NCBI GenBank assembly: GCA_021234155.1
Contig: JAJEKV010000071.1
Location: forward strand, 5,332,483-5,396,482
DNA length: 64,000 nt
Direction: 5' to 3'
From: Isoetes taiwanensis
Taxonomy: Eukaryota; Streptophyta; Lycopodiopsida; Isoetales; Isoetaceae
This document shows positions 22,762 through 33,529 of the stretch, in pieces. The notes beneath the pieces were generated by a model. The model was not told where the DNA came from. It saw nothing but the letters and a program-made list of their open reading frames with translations, and made no database searches. The translations under genes were made by a program, and so were the position numbers. How positions within the stretch are numbered: position 1 is the first letter of the stretch; every line of letters begins with the position of its first letter.

Positions 22762-24328
22762 TGTGACGTTCCAGCACAGTATACGCTCCCAGGACGTACA
22801 TTGTACTGCCACGTCACGCGTACACGCCACCCCGATTGACGTGTACGCCAACGGATAGCCAGGTAAGTAGCCCTAGGGGGCAACTTGCTAGGAGTGTTCA
22901 TATATTATTAATGTGCACATGTGCACATTAATGAGGGCACACCTTTCCATGTTGGCATATTTTGCCACCTAGCCACTAAAGGCAAGTGGGGCCTTTCCAA
23001 TTATCCCACATGCCAAATTGGGTAATTGGAAACCCTAGCCTAAACCCCATGTCTATTTAGGGTAGGAAAACCCTAGCTTGCTAGTTTTTCGTCCTTAGGG
23101 TTTTAGAGCTCAGTTTTGGCTGCCCCAGGAGCCAAAACCGCCTCCCAGACGCTGCCCAAGCGAATTGCGCCATCAGTTTCCCTGAATTCGATCAGCTCAG
23201 CAGGATGGTTGAACTCAGGTCAGGAGGAGCCACTCAAGGATCAGGTATTTGGTCAATTTAATAGCTTAAACCGTCTTCTAGTCATAGAATCAGTAGGTTT
23301 AGACTATTAAATTGCCCATAGTAGTTATCTAGATCTTAGATCTCGGACACTAACTAAAGAACCTAACTCTATGATTGGATCTAGTTCTTTAGTTCTTCTG
23401 TGATATATTTGGATGATGTATTTCTGTGAACTCCTTGTATTGGGAAGGGGGGTAGAGGCCCTAAAGCTTGTAGTTGATGCTCCTAGAGTAGCCTCTCTAG
23501 CACACTGTAGATTCGGCCTGTGTACAAGAGCCACACCGGGTTGTGGGTGAAGGGGCCAGACTGGCTAAAAAGGAGGTTCATGTCCTGACTCTTGAACGAT
23601 CCCCCTGGTGTGTAAAGCCTACCGGGGATCATTGTGACTAGGTCTAATGGCTTACCACTGAGTGCGGGTAAGGCATGGGCTCGACACCCGTGAAGTGGTG
23701 TACACTTTCCGTGGGTTGGTCCCGAATACAGGCGGTGGCCCTCTAGTCACCTTGAGTTAGCATGTAGATCTCTCGGAGGGGAGTGATCCCCACTGCCCCA
23801 TCGAACCGGGAGGATGAGACCCGGGGAATAGCCCCTTTGGCTATGCATCCCGTGAGGCTCTGATCAGTCCCAACACTTTTCAGCCTACCGCAAAAGTGTG
23901 CACGGGGGAGGGCGGATGGAGTGGACAACCCTATGCCATGTTCTTATGCCCGCCCAATTCCATTGCCATGAATTACATGCGTCAAGAACTCTGGAGACCC
24001 AAGCCGTCGGTTATCCTTTGAGTCCCGAGCCTTGGGTAGGATCCCCTATGTGATGTGCTGATCTTTGTCTATGCAGATATGAGGAGGACCATCCTCGAGA
24101 TGGTCACGGGATGTTGATGTATGTGCTCTTGACATGTATGTTTTACGCTTCGCAGCCTAGGTAGGCCCCGAGGGAGACGGGGTAGAATGACACCTTCACT
24201 CTTCCCCCACTGAGACTCGTTACGGTGCGGTGATATGTGGAGGGCCTGTATCGGCGTGGAGCTGGGTGTGGGGAAGAACTCTGTTTGTATACGGTGAGTG
24301 CACCGTATCACAGTAGGGGGCGTCCGCA
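22762..24328 (+). repeat. 5' LTR of element III
   Basis: Starts TGTGACGTTCC; the end reads CGTCCGCA where the other LTR reads CGTCACA. About 1.57 kb. It contains a 24 bp perfect palindrome at 22908-22931 (half-site TTAATGTGCACA), also present at 34534-34557 in the 3' LTR. Confidence 0.93.
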
Positions 24329-24329
24329 G

Positions 24330-24342
24330 TGGTATCGAGAGC
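24330..24342 (+). promoter_or_regulatory. Primer-binding site of element III (tRNA-iMet type)
   Basis: TGGTATCGAGAGC lies one base after the LTR. The initiator-tRNA-Met site is TGGTATCAGAGC, so the copy differs only where CAG is read CGAG. That fits the CHG-linked error pattern seen across the window. Confidence 0.85.
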
Positions 24343-24531
24343 AATGTTCTTGGAGACCAAGAGCAAAGCACTGACCATGTTCCCAGTAGTACTAACTTGA
24401 TAGGATCCTCAAGCCTCGAAAAGTGGGAAAAATTTTTCTCACCTTTGTAGTTATGCTAAGCTACTAACAATTAAGTGAATTGGAATTTAACAAGATTAAA
24501 AAGAACGAGCCAAAATTTTCCAAGTGAGGTG

Positions 24532-24598
24532 GTCTCACAGCTCGCGCCTCGTCGCAAAACTAACTTTTTGTTTTGAAGCGAGGCGCAAGCTATGAGAC
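24532..24598 (+). repeat. Hairpin 1 upstream of the H3-like ORF
   Basis: Inverted repeat with left arm GTCTCACAGCTCGCGCCTCG and right arm CGAGGCGCAAGCTATGAGAC around a T-rich loop. First of four related hairpins in element III. Confidence 0.88.
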
Positions 24599-24719
24599 AT
24601 CGAGCCAAGAACACCAAAACATGATGAATTTGAGATAAATAATGTGGTAAGGCTAATTCTAAGGTAGGAATTAGTTAGAATAGCATGTTTTAATTACCTA
24701 AAACCCTAGAAATGTATGA

Positions 24720-24787
24720 GATCTCAGATTTCGCTACTGGTCGCAAAACTAAACATTAGTATTGGAACGAGGCGCAAGCTGTGAGAC
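24720..24787 (+). repeat. Hairpin 2 upstream of the H3-like ORF
   Basis: Degenerate left arm (GATCTCAGATTTCGC), loop with GTCGCAAAACTAAACATTAG, and well-kept right arm CGAGGCGCAAGCTGTGAGAC. About 190 bp after hairpin 1. Confidence 0.75.
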
Positions 24788-24888
24788 CAATAGGTAGAAA
24801 AAGTCTGAAATAAGTATAAGTTTTAGATAAGTTGGTGCCTTAGCATGTTAAACGGAGCAACTTGAGTTTTGACCTAAAATTCCCCAAG

Positions 24889-24898
24889 CTATAAATAG
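24889..24898 (+). promoter_or_regulatory. TATA box before the H3-like ORF
   Basis: CTATAAATAG lies 102 bp downstream of hairpin 2 and about 110 bp upstream of ATG 25000. The same box, spacing and hairpin pair recur at 26866. Confidence 0.6.
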
Positions 24899-24999
24899 AT
24901 GTAGAACCCCCTCATTTTTTTCGTCCAAGCCCTAGAAATCCGCTCTTCCCAACTTAGGCGATCTTTCGGCGCTTTTATCCGATTGACGATCCGTAAAAC

Positions 25000-25997
25000 A
25001 TGGCCCGAACCAAACAGACCAAGAAGGAAGCGCCGCCCAGCGAAACCACCAAGCCACCGAGGCGAGATCATTCGGAAGATGCTTCGTGAGAGGCTCGCAA
25101 GAGGGGGTCGTTCGCCTTCGGACGAAGAGGAAGACACCTCCGATTTGATCGATGTCTTCAACCAGCAGGTGGAGGAGGACGAGGGCCACATCACCCAACT
25201 CCATGGACTAAGAGACGAGGGAGGTGTAATGAAGAAATAGAGCGGGAGATCCAAAGCAGTGAACAAGCGTGGACCATTCGAGACGCACATCCACGGAAAT
25301 CCTCGAAAGCGGGGATGAGCGGTGACCAGTGTCGGAGCCAGCGGAGGTAGCAGACCTTAGAAGGTTCATCAGGAAGTACGAGCGCCGGCAGAAGAGAAGG
25401 GAAGACAAAAAAGAGGAAAAGGAAGGAGGAGGAACAAAAGGTAGCAGAAGAAAAGAAGAAAGCGAAAGGGAAGTTCGTAGGCTGGCGAAGGAGAACAAAA
25501 GGACCGCCCGCCAAGGAAGAGGCCGAACCCCAACATTATTATCAAGGAGCGGCAACCTGACGAACCCCCAAACCCTTCCGACGACTCTTCTGATGAAGAC
25601 TTCAACCCTAACGCTGCAGGTGGGAGCTCTTCCAAGCACCCAGCGACGAAAGCGAGGAAGTACACGAACAGTAGGCACTGAGCAACCCCACCAAGACCAA
25701 GTGCGAAGCCCCCGAATACCCCGGCATGGGATAGAAAGAAGTAAACCACGACCTGCCGGGAAGCCTACGCCACCAAGCAGGGTGAAGATTTATGAGAGGA
25801 AGATGAGAGAGCACGAGGCCTACATGAAGAAATGGGAGGCCTATAACAAATATTATGAGGAAAACAGGGTTAAGTTCATCGAGGGAGGGCGACCAACGAA
25901 GCAGCAAACCCTAAGGCCGCCACCACGAAGCCCAAAGGTTCCCAAGCGCCACCCAGGAAGAAAGCGGATAGGAAGGAGGTGGAGAGAAGAGCGTTAA
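25000..25997 (+). CDS. Pre-gag ORF-A of element III with histone H3-like N-terminus
   Basis: ATG 25000 opens a frame reading MARTKQTKKEAPPSETTKPP then RRDHSEDAS and a stop at 25087. The first seven residues are exactly those of histone H3 (MARTKQT), including the K4 site. Coding character then continues one frame over (IIRKMLRERLARGG, SDEEEDTSDLIDVFNQQV, to 25240) and again at 25329-25997 (very basic, Lys/Arg/Glu-rich, with KIYERKMREHEAYMKKWEAY). Frame breaks are probably errors or decay. No enzymatic motif is visible. A charged, probably nuclear protein is an inference. It lies between the primer site and gag, where this class of element normally has only a leader. Confidence 0.55.
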
Positions 25998-26412
25998 GGG
26001 AGATTAGACACTTCAGTAGCGCAGCCGGTCTCCTAATCCCCGTGTGCCCCCATTTCGGTTGGTGCGTGAAGTTATGCTTGAGCCTATAGAGCGGACTTTA
26101 GAGTCCACCAGGACGAGGCTGGCTGGCAATGCAAGAGGCGGTTTGAGGCAAAGATAGTGCAACATTTTGAAGATTCAACAGCCTGCACTATCCACGCCAA
26201 GCGGGTAACCTTAATGCGACAAGACATGAGTCTTGCGACCCGCATTAAGGGAGAACGCCCTTAGAAACTTTTTGTTGTAAATAATTAAAAATTTTGTAAT
26301 ATAGAGCAATTTTGTGTACCTTGATGACATAAACTTGAGTAATTAGAGCAAATTAATAAGTTTTAGCTTTTATTTCATTGAAATAGGACATTTGGGAGCC
26401 GAGAGACATGAT

Positions 26413-26480
26413 GTCTCACAGCTCGCTACCGTCATAAAACAAAAGTTAGGATTGAGGCGAGGCGCAAAAATTCGTGAGAC
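26413..26480 (+). repeat. Hairpin 3
   Basis: GTCTCACAGCTCGC…GCGAGGCGC…GTGAGAC, related to hairpins 1 and 2; the right arm is partly degraded (AAAAATTC). Confidence 0.75.
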
Positions 26481-26611
26481 CTACTTAAACTTGACCAAAA
26501 CAGCTCCAAATTGACCAAATAAGGGGTCGATTCTGCCTAATTTGGTGAGCCCATCACCCTTACACCATTAGTTTACCCAAATTGGACACCTTTAATCGAA
26601 ATGGGACTGAT

Positions 26612-26676
26612 GTCTCACAGCTCGCGCCTCGTCGCAAAACAAAAAGTTAGGATTGAAGCGAGGCAAGCTGTGAGAC
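26612..26676 (+). repeat. Hairpin 4
   Basis: Left arm GTCTCACAGCTCGCGCCTCG is identical to that of hairpin 1. The right arm is CGAGGCAAGCTGTGAGAC. About 200 bp after hairpin 3, mirroring the hairpin 1-2 spacing. Confidence 0.85.
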
Positions 26677-26865
26677 CTCTTACCAATTCTTCACCAGGAC
26701 TTGTCAAAGTCACCTTCAACCTACTGCATAGCATCTTTTAGGTAACCTAGCCTTGTTCAAGCATCTCCTATAGTCCTCAAACTCCTATTTTGACCTCAGA
26801 TAAGTTAGAATTACCCAATCCTAGGAAATTTCCAAGTCATCCAAAAATTAGGGTTTCCCCCTTTT

Positions 26866-26875
26866 CTATAAATAG
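26866..26875 (+). promoter_or_regulatory. TATA box before pre-gag ORF-B
   Basis: CTATAAATAG, the same ten bases as at 24889, 190 bp after hairpin 4 and about 120 bp before ATG 26989. Confidence 0.55.
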
Positions 26876-26988
26876 ACCCGTCACTTCTCACATAGCACCC
26901 TACAAATCTGCTCCTGCCCTTCTAGCCGATTTCCTAACTCCCTGAGGCGCTCTTGCAACCATTTGTTACCTTCTTCTGCAATTAATCA

Positions 26989-28520
26989 ATGGCAACCGAT
27001 TTCGGAGATGGTACAGGCGCCCGGCTCATCTTCTTCGAGGCGGCGTCGACCAAATCTTCAGTTTTTCAGGAAGGAGGTAGGCGTCCAAGCAACCTTTGCG
27101 ACCCGGCTTATAGTAGAGTCTTGGTGAGTTCCAAGCTAGGGGTAGAACCGGCGCTAGTGCAACTCCCTCCTTGTATAGGATATTTTGTTCCTAGGCGGTC
27201 CACTTGGCGGCATTAGGCGATGTCGAACATACGCCAAATACCTCACAAACAAAGCGCACCGCACACGAGCCAATGGTCCTAGCATCAGCGGGACCAAGTA
27301 CTTCTCTTTCAACACTTACGGCAATCTTTCTCACCCACCGTGCGAGAACATTGTGGGGAAACCTCTATTCCCCATGGGCGTGGATCCATTAGCCGTGCTT
27401 GTGAGAACAACGGCTCCTCACCACGATATGAGCGGGGCGAGGAAGGGAAGGAAGAAGACTTCGGATGAGCGAGGAATCCGAGGAGGAGAAGCGATGTTGA
27501 GCTTCGACCAGCGAGAGGCGGCGACAAGACAGGCGGGGAGTGGCAAGACCCGAAAGAAGCGGCGTGAGACTCGAGTCGGCGCCACCCCTCGGGTTAGGCA
27601 TCACAAGCCTGGCTCCCATTATCGTCGAAGGTGAGGAGTTTCTACTCTGGCGACATTCAAAACCTCGGTCGCGGGGAAAGGGAGTACCTGGACTTGAAGA
27701 GTTGCTGCACCAACTCAGAAGAGCGGACTTGGGCGACTTCATCGTCGAGGAGAGTCGACTTCCCCCTCCAAGTAAGGGAAGCCCGACACTTACACGGGAG
27801 AGTTTACCTCAGACATCAAGCCCAAAGCAACATCAGGCAGATCATGGAGGGAGACAAAGCTGAGAACAAGCTACCGAGCCGGAGGAAGAGTTCCTTGCTC
27901 TCGAGGAACAGATGGGGATCCGCTATGCGACCTCAAACATCCTAACGGCAAGCTCGTCCATGAGAACCTCCCGGGGATAGGACACGGTGAATTCGACCTC
28001 GGGGGAGGGCTTCACCTTGATCCAAGGACTACTGAGGGGAGCTCACCCGCGGTGGAGGTTGATGATTTCGGAAGCGGAACAGCTGGATACCGAAGTGGCC
28101 GAGGACCCATCTCGCAACGGCCAGTCATTACGCTATTACACGCCGCCATTCTTTGATGGATGGAAGAATAGCGATTATCCACCTTAAGTTCACCCCAGAG
28201 GCGAGGAAGGAGTATCGTTGCTGATTGCACTCTGGGATTCGGCCGGCATGCACGGCTACCCCTTAACACCGAGTATGCAATCACGGTGAAAAAAGCGGTA
28301 GCACTTTCGGCGTCTTCGACTTAGCCATACCTTACTGGTGGCAAGGCAAGGCTGTCGGTGGGCGGCTTACACCTCCCACCCATGAGAATAGAAGATTTAG
28401 CAAGAGCATTACGGGGTGGATCTCCAGCCAATGTCATAGGAACTTGGGCCATTCGATTGGGAACAGCCCAAGTGAAAAAGTTCTTGGAGGATAATCCATC
28501 TTACAGGCATCAACGAAGTG
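26989..28520 (+). CDS. Pre-gag ORF-B of element III (broken)
   Basis: Starts MATDFGDGTGARLIFFEAAS at 26989 and stays open to 27216. Coding-like sequence continues through several frames: 27540-27945 (GEEFLLWRHSKPRSRGKGVP), about 27930-28190 (LVHENLPGIGHGEFDLG) and about 28255-28520 (NTEYAITVKKAVALSAS, GTWAIRLGTAQVKKFLEDNP). I do not recognise it. The second hairpin pair and TATA box make it look like a separate transcription unit. The frame changes track GC-rich, CAG/CTG-dense DNA. Confidence 0.4.
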
Positions 28521-29144
28521 ATTAGCATTAGTTGCAAGTTCTTGTATTAGTGTAATATAAAATATAAATATAACATTCTCTTGCACTATAAATGTTTTGT
28601 TGATACATTTTGTGTCCCCTCAACCATGCCAACAAACATAAATAATGCAAGAAAGCAAGGAAAACTAACCATGTAGATATGAACCACTTGTGTATGCAGC
28701 TAGAGGCTGGCGCGGGGAGAGCGACAAGCTGCGGGAACTTACGAGGGAAGCGAGCCCCGCCCAGGCCCGCCCGGCAAGGAACCTGCTTGAAGAGTTTGGA
28801 CAAATGACTCGAGAAGAAGAAATATCGCAAATGAGGACGGACCTCGAAACGGATAAAGGCCTTGCTAAGCCGCTGTAGCGAGGTGAGCAAAGGTTCTGAT
28901 GGTGCGCCAACCGCCGCGAAGCATCAGCTCGGAGAACGGGGTAGAGACGGGGAAGAGGGCAAGAGAGGAAGGTCCCCAGCTTGGACTCCTCCGACTCAAG
29001 CTGGGATTCAGACTCAGATTCTCGAGGAAGAAGAAGCGGAGAACCAAGTCCGAAAGGGATTAAAAGGCGGAGGAACCACGGGAGGGATCGACAAAGGGAC
29101 ACAAGAACCTCGACTACCGGAAGAAAGTAGACTCGCATTGGGAA
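28521..29144 (+). other. Spacer between ORF-B and gag of element III
   Basis: Begins with an AT-rich stretch to about 28680 that could be the end of ORF-B's transcript. A plus open frame follows (28690-29227) with Glu/Arg-rich segments (LREFTREASPAQ-like, EEFGQMTREEEISQM), which is probably the N-terminal part of gag in broken frames. Confidence 0.4.
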
Positions 29145-29903
29145 ATGTTTGGAAGGCCGGGAAGCTCGAGCAATTCTCGAGGCGAGAACATGGCGGTCGT
29201 GCATGGAGGCCGAGAGGCTTGGCTTGACGAGATGGCCAATCACGGCAATGCCTATGGTATGAAGGATAAGGATAAAGGCAAAGGGGTGGCACAGCCAACC
29301 CGGAAGGGAGCAGCACGCATTTGGTGGAAGGGCTATGCCAAGGCTCATGGTTTAAGCAGGGACGCTTGCAGGTTCAAGAAGTTTGCTAAAGCCTTCAAGC
29401 GCCATTATGTCCCAAGAGAGCACAAGTCGGTATGATGCAAAGGTTCTCTACGAGGTTGCGGCAAGGCAACAAGTCGGTCTGAAATACCGCGAGAGGAATT
29501 TATGAGGCTAAGGCTGTATGTGCCAAAGTTAGGAGAGAAGCACGCAGTGGAAAGCTACATTGAAGGTCTGAATGAGGAGATCCGCAAGCTTGTAAGGGCA
29601 ATAAACCCAAGAACAGTATCAGAAGCGGAGTCCAAGGCAATAAGTTTGCAAGGAAACGGGACCACCGAGAATAGTGGGGCGAGGCAGCGGCATTACCAAG
29701 ATAAAGGCAAGGCAAAGCGGCGGTTCGGCAGAACAGCCAGCCCAGGACCAGCTAGAGCCCCATATAGTGGCAATCAAGGGAAGCAGCAGGAGAAGAAGCA
29801 GGTGTCCTTCAAAGACAAACAGGAAGGGTCAAACTACTCCAAAGCAGTGCGATCCTTTCTGCAGGCCATGCCCAAGGAGAAGAGAGGCGAGGAGCATGCA
29901 TAA
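29145..29903 (+). CDS. Gag polyprotein of element III
   Basis: The segment 29145-29435 contains MANHGNAYGMKDKDKGKG, RIWWKGYAKAHGL and FKKFAKAFKRHYVPREH. Then 29502-29903 continues with MRLRLYVPKLGEKHAVESYI and GLNEEIRKLVRAINPRT. This is the capsid core of a Ty3/gypsy Gag (FxxAFxxxYxP-type and the helical IEGLxxxIRxxV block). A basic stretch with a SFKDKQ tail follows. The frame breaks once near 29440. The same WWKGYAKA motif occurs in element II. Confidence 0.8.
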
Positions 29904-29988
29904 GCGGCTTTGCTTGGTGTTTCCAGCCAGGCCATAGGGACGACAAAGCGCCCATATGTCATGAGTGCGGCGCTAGCGAGTTGGGAGA

Positions 29989-30417
29989 TTGGGACACTGT
30001 CCTGACGGCGGCGGCGAGGAGGCCAGCGACTACATTCAGGGTGAGTGTCATATCTTTGCAATAATAGATCTGAGCAAGCGAGAGAGCCAGTATAAAGTAA
30101 TTTCCACAGTGGGAAAGGCCAAGGCCAAGTCATTTATAGTCCTAATAGATTCGGGAAGTAGCCATAACTTTGCATCTCCCAGAATGGTTCAAATGTTGAA
30201 GTTGAAACCATTAAAGTCAAAGCCAAGGCCCGTTGTCTTAGCAAGTGGAGCAGTAAGGCAGACGGCAGGTAAAAGAATCAACTTTGACATCGACTTGCCG
30301 GGGATTAAGATCCAGATGGGGGCGGAGGTAATGAGCATCGGCAAATATGACTTGATAATAGGTATGGAGTACCTTGGACCAGCAGGGGCCATTATTGATT
30401 GTGGAAGCGGAAGGTGA
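29989..30417 (+). CDS. Aspartic protease domain of element III
   Basis: Contains FIVLIDSGSSHNFASPRM, the D-S-G active-site motif of a retropepsin, followed by KYDLIIGMEYLGPAGAIIDC, the usual downstream ILGMDWL-like block. A zinc-knuckle-like HEC sequence just upstream (about 29955-29985) suggests a Gag-Pro boundary. It is open over 142 codons. Confidence 0.88.
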   Translation: MGHCPDGGGEEASDYIQGECHIFAIIDLSKRESQYKVISTVGKAKAKSFIVLIDSGSSHNFASPRMVQMLKLKPLKSKPRPVVLASGAVRQTAGKRINFDIDLPGIKIQMGAEVMSIGKYDLIIGMEYLGPAGAIIDCGSGR

Positions 30418-30566
30418 CCTTCCCAACACCCGACGGCAAGATCATTGAGATAACAGGTAAAGAAGTTGTCCCCATCATGCGGTGTATGTCTTCTAAGCAA
30501 TTTGTTCAAGTGCATCAAGAGTGAGCGGGTAGCATACATCTTCAAGCTTGAGATTAGTGAGCGGAA

Positions 30567-31990
30567 TTGGAAGGAAGCAAAAAGACAAGATGCTCGACAA
30601 GTTGCGAGGGGCAAATAGCTAAGTTGATCCGCGGAGTTCCACGATCTCTTTCGGATGAGATCAAGCGGCTCCCTCCTTATAGGGGAGTCGAGTGCGAGAT
30701 AGCTTTTCGAGCAGGAACAAAACCGACAAGCAAGGCTCCATATAGAATGACAACGCGAGGAATTGTCGGAGCTAAAAAGCGATTCTGCGAGGAGCTGCTC
30801 GACCTAGGTTTCATTAGACCTAGTGTCACGCCGTTTGGAGGCGCCCATTCTTTTTGTCAAGAAGAAGGATGGATCTTTGAGAATGTGCATAGACTATAGG
30901 CAGTTGAATAAGCACACCATTAAGAACAAGTATGCGCTTCCAAGATCGGGGCGACTTGATGGATCAGCTTCAAGGAGCAAAGATCTTCTCCAAAAATCGA
31001 CTTAAGGTCGGGGTTATCATCGATCACGGATAAAGGAGGAGGATATCCACAAGACGCCGGGCCTTGGTATGGGCATTATGAGTTCGCGGTGATGCCTTTC
31101 GACTTATCAAATGCCCCCATAGCGTTCATGAGGCTCATGAGCGATATCTTGAGGAGTTCTGGACACCTTTGTGATTGTTTTCTTTGATGACATTTTGGTG
31201 TATAGCAGATCCTTGAAGAGCACGTGCAACACTTGAGAAGGGTGCTAGAGAAGTTGAGGAGGCACCGGTTATGCGCCAAGTTGTCGAAGTGCCGCTTACT
31301 TCGCGAAGAGAAGGTGGAATACCTTGGTCATGTGATCTCGGCGAGAAGGCATCTCGGCGGACCCGCCAAGATTGAAGCGATGATTGATGGCGCGGGCGAA
31401 GAATGTGCAGCGAGGTCAAGTTTTCTCGGTCTAGCGGGGTACTCTGAGGAAGTTGGTGAAGAACTTTGCTAAGATAGCAGCCCCCGTTCTGTGAGATTTG
31501 ACGAGGCGGAGAAGGTGAAAGATTGGGTAGAGCATTGGCACAAGAAAGCCCAAAGGGATTTGAATTGTTGAAGGAAGCTTTAACAACAGCCCCGATCTTA
31601 ACCCTGCGGACCGGAGAAAGATAAGCTTGTAGCAACGGATCACGAGTAAGATAGCTACGAGTGCGGTGCTTATGCAAGAAGAGTGTGGTAGCGTATGATT
31701 CGAGGAAGATGAACGACGCCGAGACGGCGCTACCCAACGCAGACGCGATGATCAGGAATTGCTTGCGGTTGTCGAGGCGTTAAGAATATGGAGGCACTAC
31801 CTCTTGGGAAGGAAGTTCCAATTGGATACCGACCCATGAGCCTCAATATGTATTCGCATAACCACACCTCAACTGAGTAGAGGAGATGGATGGAGTTCCT
31901 CGAGGAATAACGACTTTGATATAGTCTACAAGCCGGGGAAACTCAATGTGGTAGCAGATCGCTTTCAAGGCATCCCCGACAACTAGAGTG
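30567..31990 (+). CDS. Reverse transcriptase and RNase H of element III (frame-broken)
   Basis: RT blocks in order are [51 protein letters not shown] then [15 protein letters not shown], and [12 protein letters not shown] at about 31165-31205 (the catalytic DD). Next come [20 protein letters not shown] and HVIS. RNase H remnants follow, with a VATDxS-like start at about 31637 and [16 protein letters not shown] near 31760. At least five frame shifts break it. Confidence 0.85.
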
Positions 31991-32084
31991 CATTGCAGCG
32001 CAATTTCGGCTCTCAGCGACTTTGGTAAGAGGATTGAAGAGTCCTTGCCAAGCGGATGTGGATTTCGAGGGAAGTATGGGCAAG

Positions 32085-33190
32085 CCTCTCTAAGGAGGCT
32101 AGAACAGATAATAAAGCGGGAGGCCTTCAAGCATTATAAGAAGGAAGGCAACCTGTTATACCATAAGAACAAGTTGTGCGTGCGAATCATCAGGTGTAAG
32201 GAAGTTGATCCTCCATGACACGCACAACAGCCCAATAGCTGGCCATGCGGGATTCATGAAAACATATTTCAAAGTCTTTGGCAGGCTATTATTGGCGGAA
32301 TGAATGAAGAAGCAAATAGCTTCGCTACATCAAGGAATGTCGGCTATGCCGGTGAGACGGCGAGGCGACTTAATTCGAGGGGGCATTAGAGCCATTAGCG
32401 ATTGCCAAATGCTAAGTGGGAGGTAATCGGCATGGATTTCATCCACGGGACTCCCAAAAACGGCGAGAGGCAAGGATGCCTTGATGGTAGTGGTCGACAA
32501 GTTGTCAAAGATGGCACATTTTGTGCCTTGCGGGACCACGGTCACGACTATGGATACGACAAAGCTCTTCACCAAAGAGATCTTCAGGCTTCATGGCATG
32601 CCAAGGGAGATTATCTCCGGCGAGATCGAAGTTCATGAGTGCCTTTTGGCAAGACCTCTTTTCGCGACAATTCAGACCAAGCTATCCATGAGCGCGGCGT
32701 ATCATCATCCAGACGGATGGCGGGCGGGGCGGACCAGCGGGATCTTAGAAGACATGCTCTGAAACTATATGCGGAATAAGCAAAGTATGTGGGAAGAATT
32801 TATTCACTTGGTGGAGTTTGCATACAATAGCACCAAGCGGGAATCGTCCCAAATGTCGCCATTTATGATCAATTATGGCTATCGATTGCCTAACTCGGAC
32901 ACTTGGCACAACCCGTGTCAAAAGTAGAAGTTTAAGCGGCCAGATGTTGGCGATATCAGCAGCTCGTGGAAGAAGTTCGAGGTTATCGCTAGCGGCAAGA
33001 AGTCGACAAAAGAGCATCGCCGATAAGCATCGAGCGGTAAAGAGAGTTCAAAGTTGGAGATGATGTATGGCTCAAGATAAAGGTGAAGCGGTGAAGCTTC
33101 GGGATTGGCAATTGCAAGAAGCTTGCTCCAAGGTGGGCTGGACCCTTCAGAATAATCAAGAGAGTAGGTAATCAATCCTACAAGTTAGAA
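32085..33190 (+). CDS. Integrase of element III (frame-broken)
   Basis: An HHCC-like start (HDTHNSPIAGHAGFMKTYF) lies near 32215-32275. The core begins WEVIGMDFI (about 32420, first Asp), then MMVVVDKLSKMAHFVPCGTT and IFRLHGMPREIIS. The second Asp block (SDRD-like) is degraded at 32620. FATIQTKLSMSAAYHHPDGW follows. The Glu-bearing segment is unreadable, but QSMWEEFIHLVEFAYNS-like sequence resumes after it. The end is the PRWAGPFRI/YKLELP block leading directly into the chromodomain segment. Confidence 0.82.
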
Positions 33191-33529
33191 TTGCCAGCAC
33201 ACCTAAAGATTCATAAGGTCTTCCACGTGAGTTTGTTGAAGAAGCATACTCCAAATCAGGACGAAGTTTTGGACACTCCAACGTTGTTGGAAATGGCGGA
33301 GGAGCAGCTGGAAATAGTTCCAGAAATGATTCTTGATAAAGCTTTCAAGAAGACAAGGAGGTCGGAGTTCCTCCAATACTTGGTCAAGTGGAAACACTTG
33401 CCAGTGGAAGACGCCACGTGGGTACTTAAGAAGGATTTGGTAAAGCAGTACCCACAGTTTATGGAGCAATGGGGCGGCAAGGTCATCTCCGAAGAAATCG
33501 CTCAGGGCATGTCGATTTGCGTAGGTTAA
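33191..33529 (+). CDS. Integrase C-terminus with chromodomain, element III
   Basis: LPAHLKIHKVFHVSLLKKHT is the standard end of the integrase. It is followed by a chromodomain: FLQYLVKWKHLPVEDATWV, with downstream WV…L…QYPQFMEQWGGK. Chromodomains at this position define Ty3/gypsy chromoviruses and are thought to guide integration to modified chromatin. The frame is intact and stops at 33527-33529. Confidence 0.93.
   Translation: MPAHLKIHKVFHVSLLKKHTPNQDEVLDTPTLLEMAEEQLEIVPEMILDKAFKKTRRSEFLQYLVKWKHLPVEDATWVLKKDLVKQYPQFMEQWGGKVISEEIAQGMSICVG

Noticed and set aside
25191-25907. Several long minus-strand frames opposite ORF-A
   Set aside because: Antisense shadows of GC-rich, Lys/Arg/Glu-rich coding DNA; the minus products are Phe/Leu/Ser-rich without motifs.
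28665-29348. 227-codon minus open frame
   Set aside because: Antisense of the Glu/Arg-rich start of gag in element III; composition is a mirror of the plus strand.
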